Notes under the pieces: model-generated | What the model was told of the DNA's origin: nothing | Databases searched by the model: none | Seen by the model: the letters and a program-made list of their open reading frames with translations, nothing else | Shown here: piece by piece, positions 15,560 to 24,419 of the stretch | Position numbering within the stretch: position 1 is the stretch's first letter | Layout of the letters: each line of letters starts with the position of its first letter | Made by a program: the position numbers and the translations under genes | Origin: Dolomitihabitans soli | GTDB taxonomy: Bacteria > Actinomycetota > Actinomycetes > Streptosporangiales > Streptosporangiaceae | Length of the DNA stretch: 64,000 nucleotides | NCBI RefSeq assembly: GCF_022213955.1 | Contig: NZ_JAKNTW010000002.1 | Coordinates: 620,001 to 684,000 of the forward strand | Reading direction: 5' to 3'

Positions 15560-18500
15560 TCACCGACACGCGCCGGTGCTGAAGTCGGTGACCTCCCAGG
15601 CGGCGCCCGGGTACGGCGACATGAAGTGTGACAACAGGTCGATCGCGTAGTCCTGCACCTGGCTGCCCGGGTCGATCAGGCTCACCATCTGCGGCCCGTC
15701 CTTGCCGTACAGGGTGATCGCGTTGGTGCCCCTGGCCGCCGCCAGGCCGGGTTTGGTGCTGATCGTCAGACAGCCCTCGGCGGGGCCGGCCTTGACCGGC
15801 CGCTTGGTGCTGATCGGGCGCATCCGGCCGTCGTAGCGGCGGAACTCCAGCGACTTCGCCGGGCCGAGCTTCAACGTGTCGCTGTAGGCGTCGGGGCCGA
15901 TCTTCCGGTCGAGTTTGACGTTGAGGTTCACGTCGGGTTTCAGGTCGATGCCCGAGGCCCCGAGGTCGATGTGGTCGTAGGCGCCCTCGAAGCCGGGCGA
16001 GACGAAGCCGAGCGCCTTGGGCGCGTCCATCTCGAACGGGATCTTGCCGGGCCGGATCTTCATCCAGGAGACGCCGTGGATGCCGAGCGCCAGATTCTTG
16101 ATCGTGCTCCGCCGGAAGCCGAAATGCCCGTCGAGCTGGAAGGCGAACAGCCCGGTGGTGTAGGGGAGGTCCGCGCGCGAGTAGATCTTCTGAGGCTTGA
16201 TCGGCTCGACGGTCAGGCCGGCGTGGAGCTGGAGCAGCTTGGTCGGCACCGGCCGTGACACCAGGTCCGCCGACAGGTCCGGGTTGATCTTGATGGTGGT
16301 GTCGGAGGCGAGGTCGGTGACGCCGAAGGAGGCGTCCAGCAGCCTGCCCTCCTTGGGGCGGTAGAACTGCTCGATCAGCGCGCCCTGGACCGCGAACAGA
16401 CCGTCGAGGGTGTTCTCCCCGCCGGCCGCCCGGTAGCCGAACGTCGGCACCCGCAGGCCCGTCCCGGCGGCGTCGGCGCCGACGTCGAACTTCGCCGGCA
16501 CGTCGGTGAACCGCACCAGCCCGGTGCCCGCCGCCCGGTCGCGCGGGATGACGGTCACCTTGGCCAGCAGTTCGTCGATGACCGCGGAGTTCTGGACGCC
16601 GATCCTGGTCTTGTTGCCGTAGGTGCCGTTGATCGCGACCGCCGCCGGGACCGGGTGCACGGCGACCTGGCCGCGGACGGCGCCGACCGGGGTCATCGCC
16701 TCCGCCTGGGCGTCCAGCGAGGTGATCGTCGTGGCCGGGTCGATCCGGTAGTTCGCCTTGACCACCGCCGCGGCGCGGCCGTCGGGGTCCTTGCCGTCGC
16801 CCACCTCGAACGGGCCGAACGTCATGGCGGTGATCGACTCGGGCAGGCCGTCCAGCGTCGCCGACACCTTGATCGGCACCGGCGCGAGAATCCTGCTGTC
16901 GAGGTAGACCCCGAGCTTCTTGTCCTTCGGGCGGAAGCCGGCGAAGGCGAACGTCTTCTTGGCCAGGTCCACCGTGACCTTGGTGGGCAGGCCGGTGAGG
17001 CTGATGAAACCGCGCACACCGAAACAGCCGCGATGGTCGGTGCAGAACGGCCCGGCGTCCCCGGCGCACCCGGGGGAACCCGCCTTGCAGCCGCTGTCGA
17101 CCATGGACAGCCCGCTGGCGAACGCGGGGGTGTCGCGGGAGCCCTGCAGCGCCGCCGTCTTGCCGAGCCACACCTTGGCCTTCAGGTCGAGGTGCGCGCC
17201 GCCGGTGTCGTAGGTGATCGGCCCGCCCTTGGCGACCGAGACCGCGATCTTGCCGGGGACCGGGCCGAGCGTGCCGAGGGCGCCGAAGCGCAGGTCGCCC
17301 GCGAGGGAGACGTCGGTGTCCAGGGCGATGGTCTGCTTGCCGCTCTGGAAGTCGGCCGTGAAGTCGGTGCCGCTGCCGCTGAACTCCACGTTGGACAGGC
17401 CGTCGATCCGGACGCTGGCGTCCATGTCCTTGGTGGACTCGCGGTAGTGCGCGGCGAGGTGCGGCCCGGTCGGCGCCTGCGCGCCGTCGTGGTTGGTGAC
17501 GGCGAGTTGCGCGGAGCCGATCGGGCCGGAGACGCCGCGGAAGCGGTAGGACCCCCGGTTCCAGCTGGCGTCGAAGTGCGCGGGGACGCCGGTCACCTTC
17601 GCGGCCACCCGGAAGTCACGGCCCTCGGACCTGATCCTGGCCAGCGCGGAGACGGCGGTGACCGGTTCGTCGGCGGTCCAGTCGAGACTCCTGGCCGCGA
17701 GGTCGGCCACGACGGCGACGCGCCGCCGTACGTCCTGCAAGGAGAGGTCCAGGTCCTGGCCTGACTTGGGGTCGATCCTGGTGACGTGGGCCCGGTTGAC
17801 GTAGAGGCCGAACTTCTTGAGGCCCGATCCGGCCGTCACCCGGGCCTCGGTCTTCTCGCCCATCTTCCACGAGGCCCCGACCGTCGACCGGACGCCGTGC
17901 ATGGTGCCGTCGATCGTGGGACCGGTCCGGGTGTTGGCGTACGCCGCCCGCAGCCTCTCGATCACCCCGCTCGCGGTGTACTCCGCCTTCTTCGCGGCCG
18001 GGTCCACGTCGACCTGCACCTTGGCGGGCGTGTTGGAGATCTCCATCCGGGTGAGGTGCGTGCCGTCGATGCTCGCCGCGCCGAGGAAGGACTGGCCGCT
18101 CGAATCGAGACGGAGTACGGCACGCGGCTTGGCGCCGTAGGTCACGTCGAACCCGGCGAGCCCGGACAGGCGGCCGGAGACGCCGAGCCGGCCGCCGTCC
18201 TTGATCATCGTCACGTGCCCGCCGTCGGGGACGGACACGGCTCCCTCGTTGCGCTGGAGCGTGGCCTCGAACCTGCCGATCTCCGAGCTGGTCCGGTGCG
18301 TCACCTTGTGCGTGACGGTGTCGTTGACGAGTTCGACGCGGCCGGGCAGGTCGGTCAGCTTCGCCGAGAGGACCGTCTTGGCCGCCGCCCGGTCGAAGTA
18401 GACGACGTCCACGGCCTTGGCGTGCGGGGCGCCGGTCTCCACGGTCAGCCCCTGTTTGGCTCCGGCCGTCTGGTAGCGGGCATGGAACCGGGTGGGCAGC

Positions 18501-19828
18501 CCGCTGAGCGTGAAGGCGGCCACCTTGGCCAGTTGTCTTCCCTGGTAGACGTAGTTGTGCAGGTCGGCCTTGGGGATCGGGTCGGCGCCGGTGAGCCGGA
18601 TGTCGGCCGCGCCGTTCTTCGCCGGGCGGGTCAGCTTCGCGGTGAGACTGGCCCGCAGTCCCTCGACGACCATGTGGGTGACCTGGCTCGTGGCCCGCTT
18701 GCTGGTGAGCACTATCGCGTCGAGCCGGGCCGCATGGGAGGCCGTGATCTTCAGCGTGCTCTCCAGCTTGGCCGTGTCGAACTTGACGTCGGCGGTGAAC
18801 TTCTGGGGCACCGGTGACTGGCGGAGGCTGACAAGGGTCGGCGAGGTGGCTTGGCCGTTCGTGATGGTGGCCAGGCTCGCGACCGTGGCGATCGACCCGC
18901 CAGGTTCTGACCTGCGCACACTCGCCTTGACGTCCACGACGCCGTCAACGGCCTTGCCCACGGTGAAGACGCCCCAGTCGGTGCCGGACAGCGACGTGCC
19001 GCGCCGGTGGCCGTCGAACCCGATCGCCATCCGCCGGGAACCCGGCAGGTCGTACTCCGCCCAGACCTGCGCCTTCAGCGGGCCGTCGCGCCGCTCGCTC
19101 CCCGGCAGCCGGGAGACGGTCAGCCCGACCCCGGCGGACAGCGCGCCCGACTTGCTCGTCAGGCCCTTCATGTCCTTGACCACGGGGACCACGTCGCCCA
19201 TCACGTCCGGGGTGCCGTCGCCGGTGACGTCGGCCGCCATGGGTTTGAGCAGCGGCTGGGGGATCGAGCACGACGCCTTGAGGGTGGGCGACTCGGCGCA
19301 CAGCCGGTAGGTCAGCAGCGGGATGCCGCGCGGGCTCGCCCGGTAGAGCGCCTGCAGGTCCACGCCGGAGAGCCGTTTGACCCCGTCGGCCACCTTGCCG
19401 ATCTGGTCGGTCAGCGGTTTGGACACGGTGAGGACATCGGCCTCGCCGGTGGGCGGCAGGAGTTCACTGGCGTCGGGGCCGTCGAGCCCCTGGGACTTCA
19501 GCCTGGCCTTCGCGGTGTCCGCGATCCGGTTGATCAGCGTCGGGCCGGCCGGGATGGTCACCTGCGGAGCCTCCGGCCCCACCTGGCGTGCCTCGACGGG
19601 CTGGGCCGCCAGCGACGGGGCACGCGGCACCTCGACCGTGCCGGCAGGCGGAGCCTGCACCTTCGGCACCGGGACGATCTTCGGTTTCGGCGCGACCACC
19701 GGCGCTGCCCAACCGGCGCTCGTGTCGCTCGTGTCGGCCTGTGCTCCCGACGGCACGACCGCCATGGCGCATGCGATGGACGCGGCAGCAATGACACGCG
19801 GCAGCACGTGTCGTTGGAGACGCGACAT
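15560..19828 (-). CDS. Very large secreted beta-rich repeat protein, unknown function
   Basis: 1422 residues from ATG 19828, chosen for GGGGGAAG upstream. A Sec signal peptide (RHVLPRVIAAASIACAMAVV ... AQA) is followed by a Pro/Val-rich linker. 'AADVTGDGTPDVMGDVVPV' near residue 215 is an FG-GAP/Ca-binding-type loop. The remaining ~1100 residues repeat a loose 70-90-residue strand-rich pattern around 'L.GLPTRF....', 'L.DLPGRVELV', 'VTGVPAHFDASW', 'LTGLPTKVTVDL' and 'FTDVPAKFDVGAD'. It looks like a chain of beta modules built around a 'P..F/V' strand. One short Cys-rich insertion (CKAGSPGCAG...CTDHRGC) probably forms disulfides. No sortase motif or C-terminal membrane helix is visible, so it is secreted. 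I do not recognise the family. Confidence 0.7.
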   Translation of the reverse strand: MSRLQRHVLPRVIAAASIACAMAVVPSGAQADTSDTSAGWAAPVVAPKPKIVPVPKVQAPPAGTVEVPRAPSLAAQPVEARQVGPEAPQVTIPAGPTLINRIADTAKARLKSQGLDGPDASELLPPTGEADVLTVSKPLTDQIGKVADGVKRLSGVDLQALYRASPRGIPLLTYRLCAESPTLKASCSIPQPLLKPMAADVTGDGTPDVMGDVVPVVKDMKGLTSKSGALSAGVGLTVSRLPGSERRDGPLKAQVWAEYDLPGSRRMAIGFDGHRRGTSLSGTDWGVFTVGKAVDGVVDVKASVRRSEPGGSIATVASLATITNGQATSPTLVSLRQSPVPQKFTADVKFDTAKLESTLKITASHAARLDAIVLTSKRATSQVTHMVVEGLRASLTAKLTRPAKNGAADIRLTGADPIPKADLHNYVYQGRQLAKVAAFTLSGLPTRFHARYQTAGAKQGLTVETGAPHAKAVDVVYFDRAAAKTVLSAKLTDLPGRVELVNDTVTHKVTHRTSSEIGRFEATLQRNEGAVSVPDGGHVTMIKDGGRLGVSGRLSGLAGFDVTYGAKPRAVLRLDSSGQSFLGAASIDGTHLTRMEISNTPAKVQVDVDPAAKKAEYTASGVIERLRAAYANTRTGPTIDGTMHGVRSTVGASWKMGEKTEARVTAGSGLKKFGLYVNRAHVTRIDPKSGQDLDLSLQDVRRRVAVVADLAARSLDWTADEPVTAVSALARIRSEGRDFRVAAKVTGVPAHFDASWNRGSYRFRGVSGPIGSAQLAVTNHDGAQAPTGPHLAAHYRESTKDMDASVRIDGLSNVEFSGSGTDFTADFQSGKQTIALDTDVSLAGDLRFGALGTLGPVPGKIAVSVAKGGPITYDTGGAHLDLKAKVWLGKTAALQGSRDTPAFASGLSMVDSGCKAGSPGCAGDAGPFCTDHRGCFGVRGFISLTGLPTKVTVDLAKKTFAFAGFRPKDKKLGVYLDSRILAPVPIKVSATLDGLPESITAMTFGPFEVGDGKDPDGRAAAVVKANYRIDPATTITSLDAQAEAMTPVGAVRGQVAVHPVPAAVAINGTYGNKTRIGVQNSAVIDELLAKVTVIPRDRAAGTGLVRFTDVPAKFDVGADAAGTGLRVPTFGYRAAGGENTLDGLFAVQGALIEQFYRPKEGRLLDASFGVTDLASDTTIKINPDLSADLVSRPVPTKLLQLHAGLTVEPIKPQKIYSRADLPYTTGLFAFQLDGHFGFRRSTIKNLALGIHGVSWMKIRPGKIPFEMDAPKALGFVSPGFEGAYDHIDLGASGIDLKPDVNLNVKLDRKIGPDAYSDTLKLGPAKSLEFRRYDGRMRPISTKRPVKAGPAEGCLTISTKPGLAAARGTNAITLYGKDGPQMVSLIDPGSQVQDYAIDLLSHFMSPYPGAAWEVTDFSTGACR

Positions 19829-20429
19829 GTATTGCTTCCCCCCGGTGGTCGGATCGACGGCGACCGGCAATCACAGAAAGGGAGAGCCTTCTACAGGACC
19901 GCGGCCTAGTCAATGTGAGACTGACATCACGTCACGACGATCATGATTGACAAAGGCGCCGAATCGAAACCCCCGGCCGTACGGCGACGCCCCGGGCAGG
20001 TCCAGTGGATCACCTCGACCGCAACGCCCGACAAGTCCATGCTAGTTACGATAAATCCGGGCAGCCGAAACCCCCCAACCACCCCACCCACGTACGGCCC
20101 GCACACCCCGAAACAGCGCCCTGAGCAGCCGCTCCATCAATTTCCCGAAAACGGAATCCCCTTGACGAAGCCGCCCGCCACCCCATTGCGGCCACATTCC
20201 CGGCACCTTTCCGAAACGGCCGGCCGAGCGCAGGAAAGGCATTAAAGAAAGCACCGCCAAGGCCGGCGGCACGCCATTTCCCGGCCACCGGGGACCCGGT
20301 CGCCGCGCCACCGGGAACAAAACAACCTTCTTCCCGGATGCTGAGACTGCGGATGGTCACCCCTTGGTCACCCACCGATACGGTACTGATCATTCTCGTT
20401 TTGAGCAAGATCGGAGGTATCGTGGAGGC
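19829..20429. other. 600-bp intergenic region between secreted protein and TetR gene
   Basis: Divergent promoter space for the large secreted protein and the TetR regulator. No frame with a credible start was found. Composition is unusually C/A-rich from ~20050 to 20330. No clear operator dyad could be fixed. Just before the TetR start, CTGATC and GATCGG flank an AT-rich centre (about 20384-20416) and could be an imperfect operator, but the symmetry is weak. Confidence 0.4.
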
Positions 20430-20993
20430 ATGCCGACCCGCGCCCGTGCCCGTCTCGTCCAGACCGCCGTGGACCTCTTCTACGCCGAGGGGATCCGCGC
20501 CGTCGGCGTGGAGCGGCTGCTCGCCGTCTCCGGGGTTGGCCGAGCGTCCTTCTACCGGCACTTCAGCAGCAAGGACGACCTGGTCATGGCCGTCCTGCGG
20601 GACCGCGACGAAGACTGGCGGCGGTGGCTGACCGAGGAGGTCACCGCGCGGGGCGGCGCTCCGCTGACGGCCTTCGACGCGCTCGCCGCGCGGTTCGAGC
20701 GCGACGACTTCCGCGGCTGCGCCTTCGCCAACGCCATGGCGGAGATCGCCGACCCGGCCAGTCCCGTCCACCAGGTCGCCGCCCACCACTCCCGCCAGGT
20801 CGCCGCCTACCTGGAGAGCCTCCTCACCGCCGCCGGCCACACCGACCCGGCCGCCCTCGCCCGCCAGTTCGTCCTGCTGATCGACGGGGCCAACGTCGGC
20901 GCTCTCCGCGAACACAGCGCCGAGCCCGCCCGCCGCGCCAGAGCCGTCGCCGCCGCCCTGCTCGCCCAGCCGGACTCGGGCCGGAACCGCTAG
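20430..20993 (+). CDS. TetR/AcrR family transcriptional regulator
   Basis: 187 residues from ATG 20430, which sits behind repeated GGAGG motifs. The N-terminal HTH is canonical: LVQTAVDLFYAEGIRAVGVERLLAVSGVGRASFYRHFSSKDDLVMAVL (residues ~8-55). The C-terminal ligand domain resembles the TetR_C subgroup that starts 'FEREDFRGCAFANAMAEIADP'. A Cys and an acidic/His-rich helix (PVHQVAAHHSRQV) could form the ligand pocket. The target is probably its own promoter or an unseen efflux gene. Its stop overlaps the stop of the converging regulator gene (CTAG shared at 20990-20993). Confidence 0.9.
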   Translation: MPTRARARLVQTAVDLFYAEGIRAVGVERLLAVSGVGRASFYRHFSSKDDLVMAVLRDRDEDWRRWLTEEVTARGGAPLTAFDALAARFERDDFRGCAFANAMAEIADPASPVHQVAAHHSRQVAAYLESLLTAAGHTDPAALARQFVLLIDGANVGALREHSAEPARRARAVAAALLAQPDSGRNR

Positions 20994-23989
20994 GACCCGA
21001 TCCCGCCTGCTCCCTCCGCTCCCCCGCCGAGCCGCCCTCCCGCGCCCAGCGGGGACGTGATCTCCGGTTCGAGGCCGAGGTCGTGCAGGACCGCGAGCGC
21101 GCGTTTCCGCCACCAGTCCGAGCCGAGCCGCTCGAAGATCGCGAGAGCCTGCCGCACACTGCGCCGCGCCTCGTCCGGCTGCCCGGCTGCGGCCTGCACC
21201 CCGCCGACGATCGACAGGACGCGCCCCTCCGCGTGCGGCTGCCTGAGCTCCCTGGCCATGATGAGGGCCCGGCCGAGGTAGGCGGCGGCCCGGGCGTCGC
21301 CCGTCGCGACGAAGCACTCGGCGAGGCCCGTCAGTACGTGGAGCTGGCCGATCCGGTCCTCGGTCTTCGCCAGCAGGTCCAGCGCGTCGGAGAACGCCCC
21401 GGTCGCCGCCGCGTACTCCTTCCCCGCGAAGGCCACCTGGCCGAGCCGGTGCAGCGTCATCGCCCGCATCAGACCGGTGCCGATCTCATCGCAGATCGCC
21501 AGCGACCGCCGGACGCAGGCGTGCGCACCGGGCAGATCTCCCCTTTCCAGATGGAGCTGGGCCAGATCCCGCAGGGCGTCGGCCTCGGCCGCCCGGTCGC
21601 CCACGGCGCGGAGGTCCTCGATCGCCGCCTCATAGCGGACCAGCGACCGTCGCACATCTCCTGAAATGCGGTCCTGGTTCGCCAGGCTGCACAGGGTGAG
21701 GGCGTATCCGTGCCGGTCGCCGAGTTCGTCGAAGATCTCGGCCGCTCGCCCGACCAGGTCACGGCACTCGCTGTACAGGTTCTGGATGCAGTGCATGACT
21801 CCGAGCCTGCGGAGCAGCGCGGCCTCGCCCCGGCGGTTGCCCGCGGTCCTGATGGCGGCCAGCGCCCGCACATGGCTCGACCGCCACTCGTCGGCGTAGT
21901 TCCTGGCCTCGAAGAGCGTGCTGGCGGTGACGGCGAGATCCCAGCAGAGTTCGTCGAGGCCGTGGTCGGCCGCCAGTGAGACGGCGGCGAGCAGGGTGGC
22001 GCGCTCGCTGTCGAGCCATTCCAGGGAGTCGTCGCCGAGCAGGCCGTCGACCACCGGGGCGTCGATCGGCCAGCGCGCGCCCTCGCCGTGCAGGATCCCG
22101 AACGCGCCGCCGTACAACCTGTTGTGGGCCTCCTCCGTGAGGAACAGGGCCGCGCCGACGACCCGCGTGAGCATCGCGGTGCGCCACTCCTCGGAGTCCT
22201 CGGCGAGCACGCGTTCCCTGGCGAAGGCCCTGATCAGGTTGTGACAGACGTATCGCTGGTCCCTGATCTCCAGGAAGTGGGCGTCGAGGAGTTGTTCGAC
22301 GATCTCGGCGGCGCAGCGAAGGTCGCGGTCGAGGATCGCGGCGGCCGACCACAGGGGGATCTCCGAGATGGTGAGCAGGCCGATGCCGCGCAGCAGCTCC
22401 CTGGCCTCGCCGCTCAGCCCGCGATATCCGACCTCGAGGCTGGTGCGTACTTCGAGGTCCGCGTAGGAGAGCTCGTCGAGCATCAGGCGGGCGTCTCCCA
22501 GCCTGGCGGCCACCGTCTCGATCTCCAGGTTGAGTCTGGCGGCCAGGCGCGCCCCCGCGACACGCATGGCCAGGGGCAGCCCGCCGCACTGCGCGACCAG
22601 TTCGCGCGCCGCGACGGTCTCCCTGGCGACGCGCTCCGGGCCCACCTCCTGAGCCAGCAGTTCGAGCGCCGCGTCGGGGGCCAGGGCGTCGAGCCTGATC
22701 ACCGACGACTCGGGGATGCCGGCCGGTCGCCGCCTGCTGGTGATGAGGACCGCGCAGGGCCCGCCGCCCGGAAGCAGCGGACGGATCTGCTCGCTCGAAC
22801 CCGCGTTGTCGAGCACCACGAGCACCGCGCGATCGGCGACGATCGACCGGAACAGGGTGGCGCGCTCGTCGAGCGACGGCGGGACGGCGCTGCCGTCCAC
22901 GCCGAGGGCCCGCAGGAACCTGCTGAGCACGCTGCCGGGATCCAGGCCGGTTCCCTCGTCGCCCCGCAGGTCGATGTAGAGGTGGCCGTCGCCGTAGGTC
23001 TCCGACATCGCGTGCGCCGCGTGCACCGCGAGCTCGGTCTTGCCCACGCCCGACCGCCCGGTGATGACGGCGAGGGGCAGCAACGAGGAGCCGAGCGGAC
23101 GGTCCAGGATGGCCGGGATCCGGGCGAGTTCGGCGTCCCTGCCGTTGATCGCGGACACGACGGGCGGAAGCTGCCGGGGAGCCTGGAACGCCGGTCCCGC
23201 GGGCACGCTCAGCGAGGCGCGCCCGGGCGTCTCCAGCTCCTTGAGCCCGCTGTCCTGGTTGAGTACGGCACGCTCGAGCTTGCGGAGTTCGTCGTCCGGT
23301 TCGAGGCCCGTCGTCTCGGCCAGCATCGATCGGAAGTCACGGTAGGCGGCGAGCGCCTCGGCCTGCCGGCCCGCGCGGTACAGGGCCAGCATGAGGAACC
23401 CGCGCAGTCGTTCCCGCAGCGGATACTCGTCGATGAGCGGAAGCAGTTCGCCGATCAGGCGCTGGTGACGGCCCAGCGAGAGTTCGAGTTCGATGCACTG
23501 CTCCTGGGCGAGCAGCCGGTGCTCGTCCAGGTGCGGCGCGTTCGCCCGCACGAAACCGCTGTCCACGTCCTGGAGCGCGGCCCCCTGCCAGAGGGCCAGC
23601 GCGGCGCGCAGGTCCTGCACCGCCCGCACGGGGTCGCCGGCGCGCGCGGCGTCGGCCGCGCTCGCCCGGAGATCGTCGAATCGGAGGGAGTCGAGCTCGT
23701 CGGGCCCCACCCGGAGCATGTAGCCGGAGGAGTGGGTGACCAGCGTGCGATTCGGCTGTTCGGTGTCGAGCAGCGCACGACGGAGCTGCACGACGCAGAT
23801 CTGGATCTGGTTGTGAGCGGTCTGGGGAACGTTCTCTCCCCAGACGGCCCGCATGAGCGTGGTGATGGGCACGACCCTGTTGGCCTCCAGCAGCAGCGTC
23901 GCCAGGACGATGCGCTGGCGGCGCCCCCCGAGAGGGATCTGTGCGCCACGGTTCTCCACTGCGAGTGGACCGAGAATTCGAAACTCCAT
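20990..23989 (-). CDS. BTAD/AfsR-type regulator with NB-ARC and TPR domains (copy 1)
   Basis: 999 residues from ATG 23989 (MEFRILGPLAVENRG), preferred because GGGGA precedes it and the neighbouring paralogue starts identically. The order is: OmpR-like winged helix (~1-95, 'LLLEANRVVPITTLMRAVWG'); BTAD helices (~95-245, 'LRDLRAALALWQGAALQDV', 'RAGRQAEALAAYRDFR'); NB-ARC/STAND ATPase with Walker A GRSGVGKTE near 320 and Walker B VLVVLDNAG; then TPR-like helices (~650-999). Such proteins are ATP-gated transcription activators, and the TPR part usually senses a ligand or partner. It is divergent from a small secreted-peptide gene starting 267 bp away, and paralogous to the regulator beyond that peptide. 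Confidence 0.9.
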   Translation of the reverse strand: MEFRILGPLAVENRGAQIPLGGRRQRIVLATLLLEANRVVPITTLMRAVWGENVPQTAHNQIQICVVQLRRALLDTEQPNRTLVTHSSGYMLRVGPDELDSLRFDDLRASAADAARAGDPVRAVQDLRAALALWQGAALQDVDSGFVRANAPHLDEHRLLAQEQCIELELSLGRHQRLIGELLPLIDEYPLRERLRGFLMLALYRAGRQAEALAAYRDFRSMLAETTGLEPDDELRKLERAVLNQDSGLKELETPGRASLSVPAGPAFQAPRQLPPVVSAINGRDAELARIPAILDRPLGSSLLPLAVITGRSGVGKTELAVHAAHAMSETYGDGHLYIDLRGDEGTGLDPGSVLSRFLRALGVDGSAVPPSLDERATLFRSIVADRAVLVVLDNAGSSEQIRPLLPGGGPCAVLITSRRRPAGIPESSVIRLDALAPDAALELLAQEVGPERVARETVAARELVAQCGGLPLAMRVAGARLAARLNLEIETVAARLGDARLMLDELSYADLEVRTSLEVGYRGLSGEARELLRGIGLLTISEIPLWSAAAILDRDLRCAAEIVEQLLDAHFLEIRDQRYVCHNLIRAFARERVLAEDSEEWRTAMLTRVVGAALFLTEEAHNRLYGGAFGILHGEGARWPIDAPVVDGLLGDDSLEWLDSERATLLAAVSLAADHGLDELCWDLAVTASTLFEARNYADEWRSSHVRALAAIRTAGNRRGEAALLRRLGVMHCIQNLYSECRDLVGRAAEIFDELGDRHGYALTLCSLANQDRISGDVRRSLVRYEAAIEDLRAVGDRAAEADALRDLAQLHLERGDLPGAHACVRRSLAICDEIGTGLMRAMTLHRLGQVAFAGKEYAAATGAFSDALDLLAKTEDRIGQLHVLTGLAECFVATGDARAAAYLGRALIMARELRQPHAEGRVLSIVGGVQAAAGQPDEARRSVRQALAIFERLGSDWWRKRALAVLHDLGLEPEITSPLGAGGRLGGGAEGAGGIGS

Positions 23990-24256
23990 TTCATCCCCGT
24001 ACATCTTCAATCGAATCCCTGTTGGGACGCTGCCCCCGTACGGCACTCCCCAGCACCGCACCATACGTATGGATAAAATAGCCCAAACAGCCGATTCGGG
24101 AAAGCTTTCCTACCCTGTAGGGCAACAGAGTTCCCAGCGACATGGCCCCTGACCTCGTACGTTATCGATTTCATAAGCCGCGAAAGCGAGTATAAATCGT
24201 TTCGATATCGCCCTAATATAAGCTGCTTCAGTTCGTATACTTAAATAGGAGACTTG

Positions 24257-24415
24257 ATGCGAAGAATAGTCATCACGATCGGGATCATCGCGGTCTTCCT
24301 CTGGGGCCAGGCTTCGGCGGCCCAGGCGGTCCTCGAGGACGACCCGTGTCCCACCAAATTCGAGCACTCCTGCGACATGCCATGGACCGGGGACCCGCCC
24401 CCGCCCGGCGTCTAG
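24257..24415 (+). CDS. Small secreted dicysteine peptide (52 aa), candidate signal
   Basis: A 52-residue frame from ATG 24257, with GGAG about 6 nt upstream and a TATACT hexamer at 24236-24241 that could be a -10 box. Basic start MRR, hydrophobic core IVITIGIIAVFLW, then GQASAAQA: a textbook Sec signal peptide with an A-x-A cleavage site after residue 24. The mature part would be 28 residues, starting VLEDDPCP. It has two Cys nine residues apart, an acidic patch and a Pro-rich tail (DPPPPGV). The gene sits between two paralogous BTAD-STAND-TPR regulators: it diverges from one and ends 4 bp before the other's stop. No homologue is known to me; a pheromone-like role is a hypothesis. Confidence 0.6.
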   Translation: MRRIVITIGIIAVFLWGQASAAQAVLEDDPCPTKFEHSCDMPWTGDPPPPGV

Positions 24416-24419
24416 GGGG

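Noticed and set aside
24160-24210. TCGATTT/TCGTTTC/TCGATAT near-repeats as a SARP site before the small secreted peptide
   Set aside because: Spacings of 32 and 37 bp do not fit an 11-bp helical repeat, so the match is probably chance in an AT-rich promoter.
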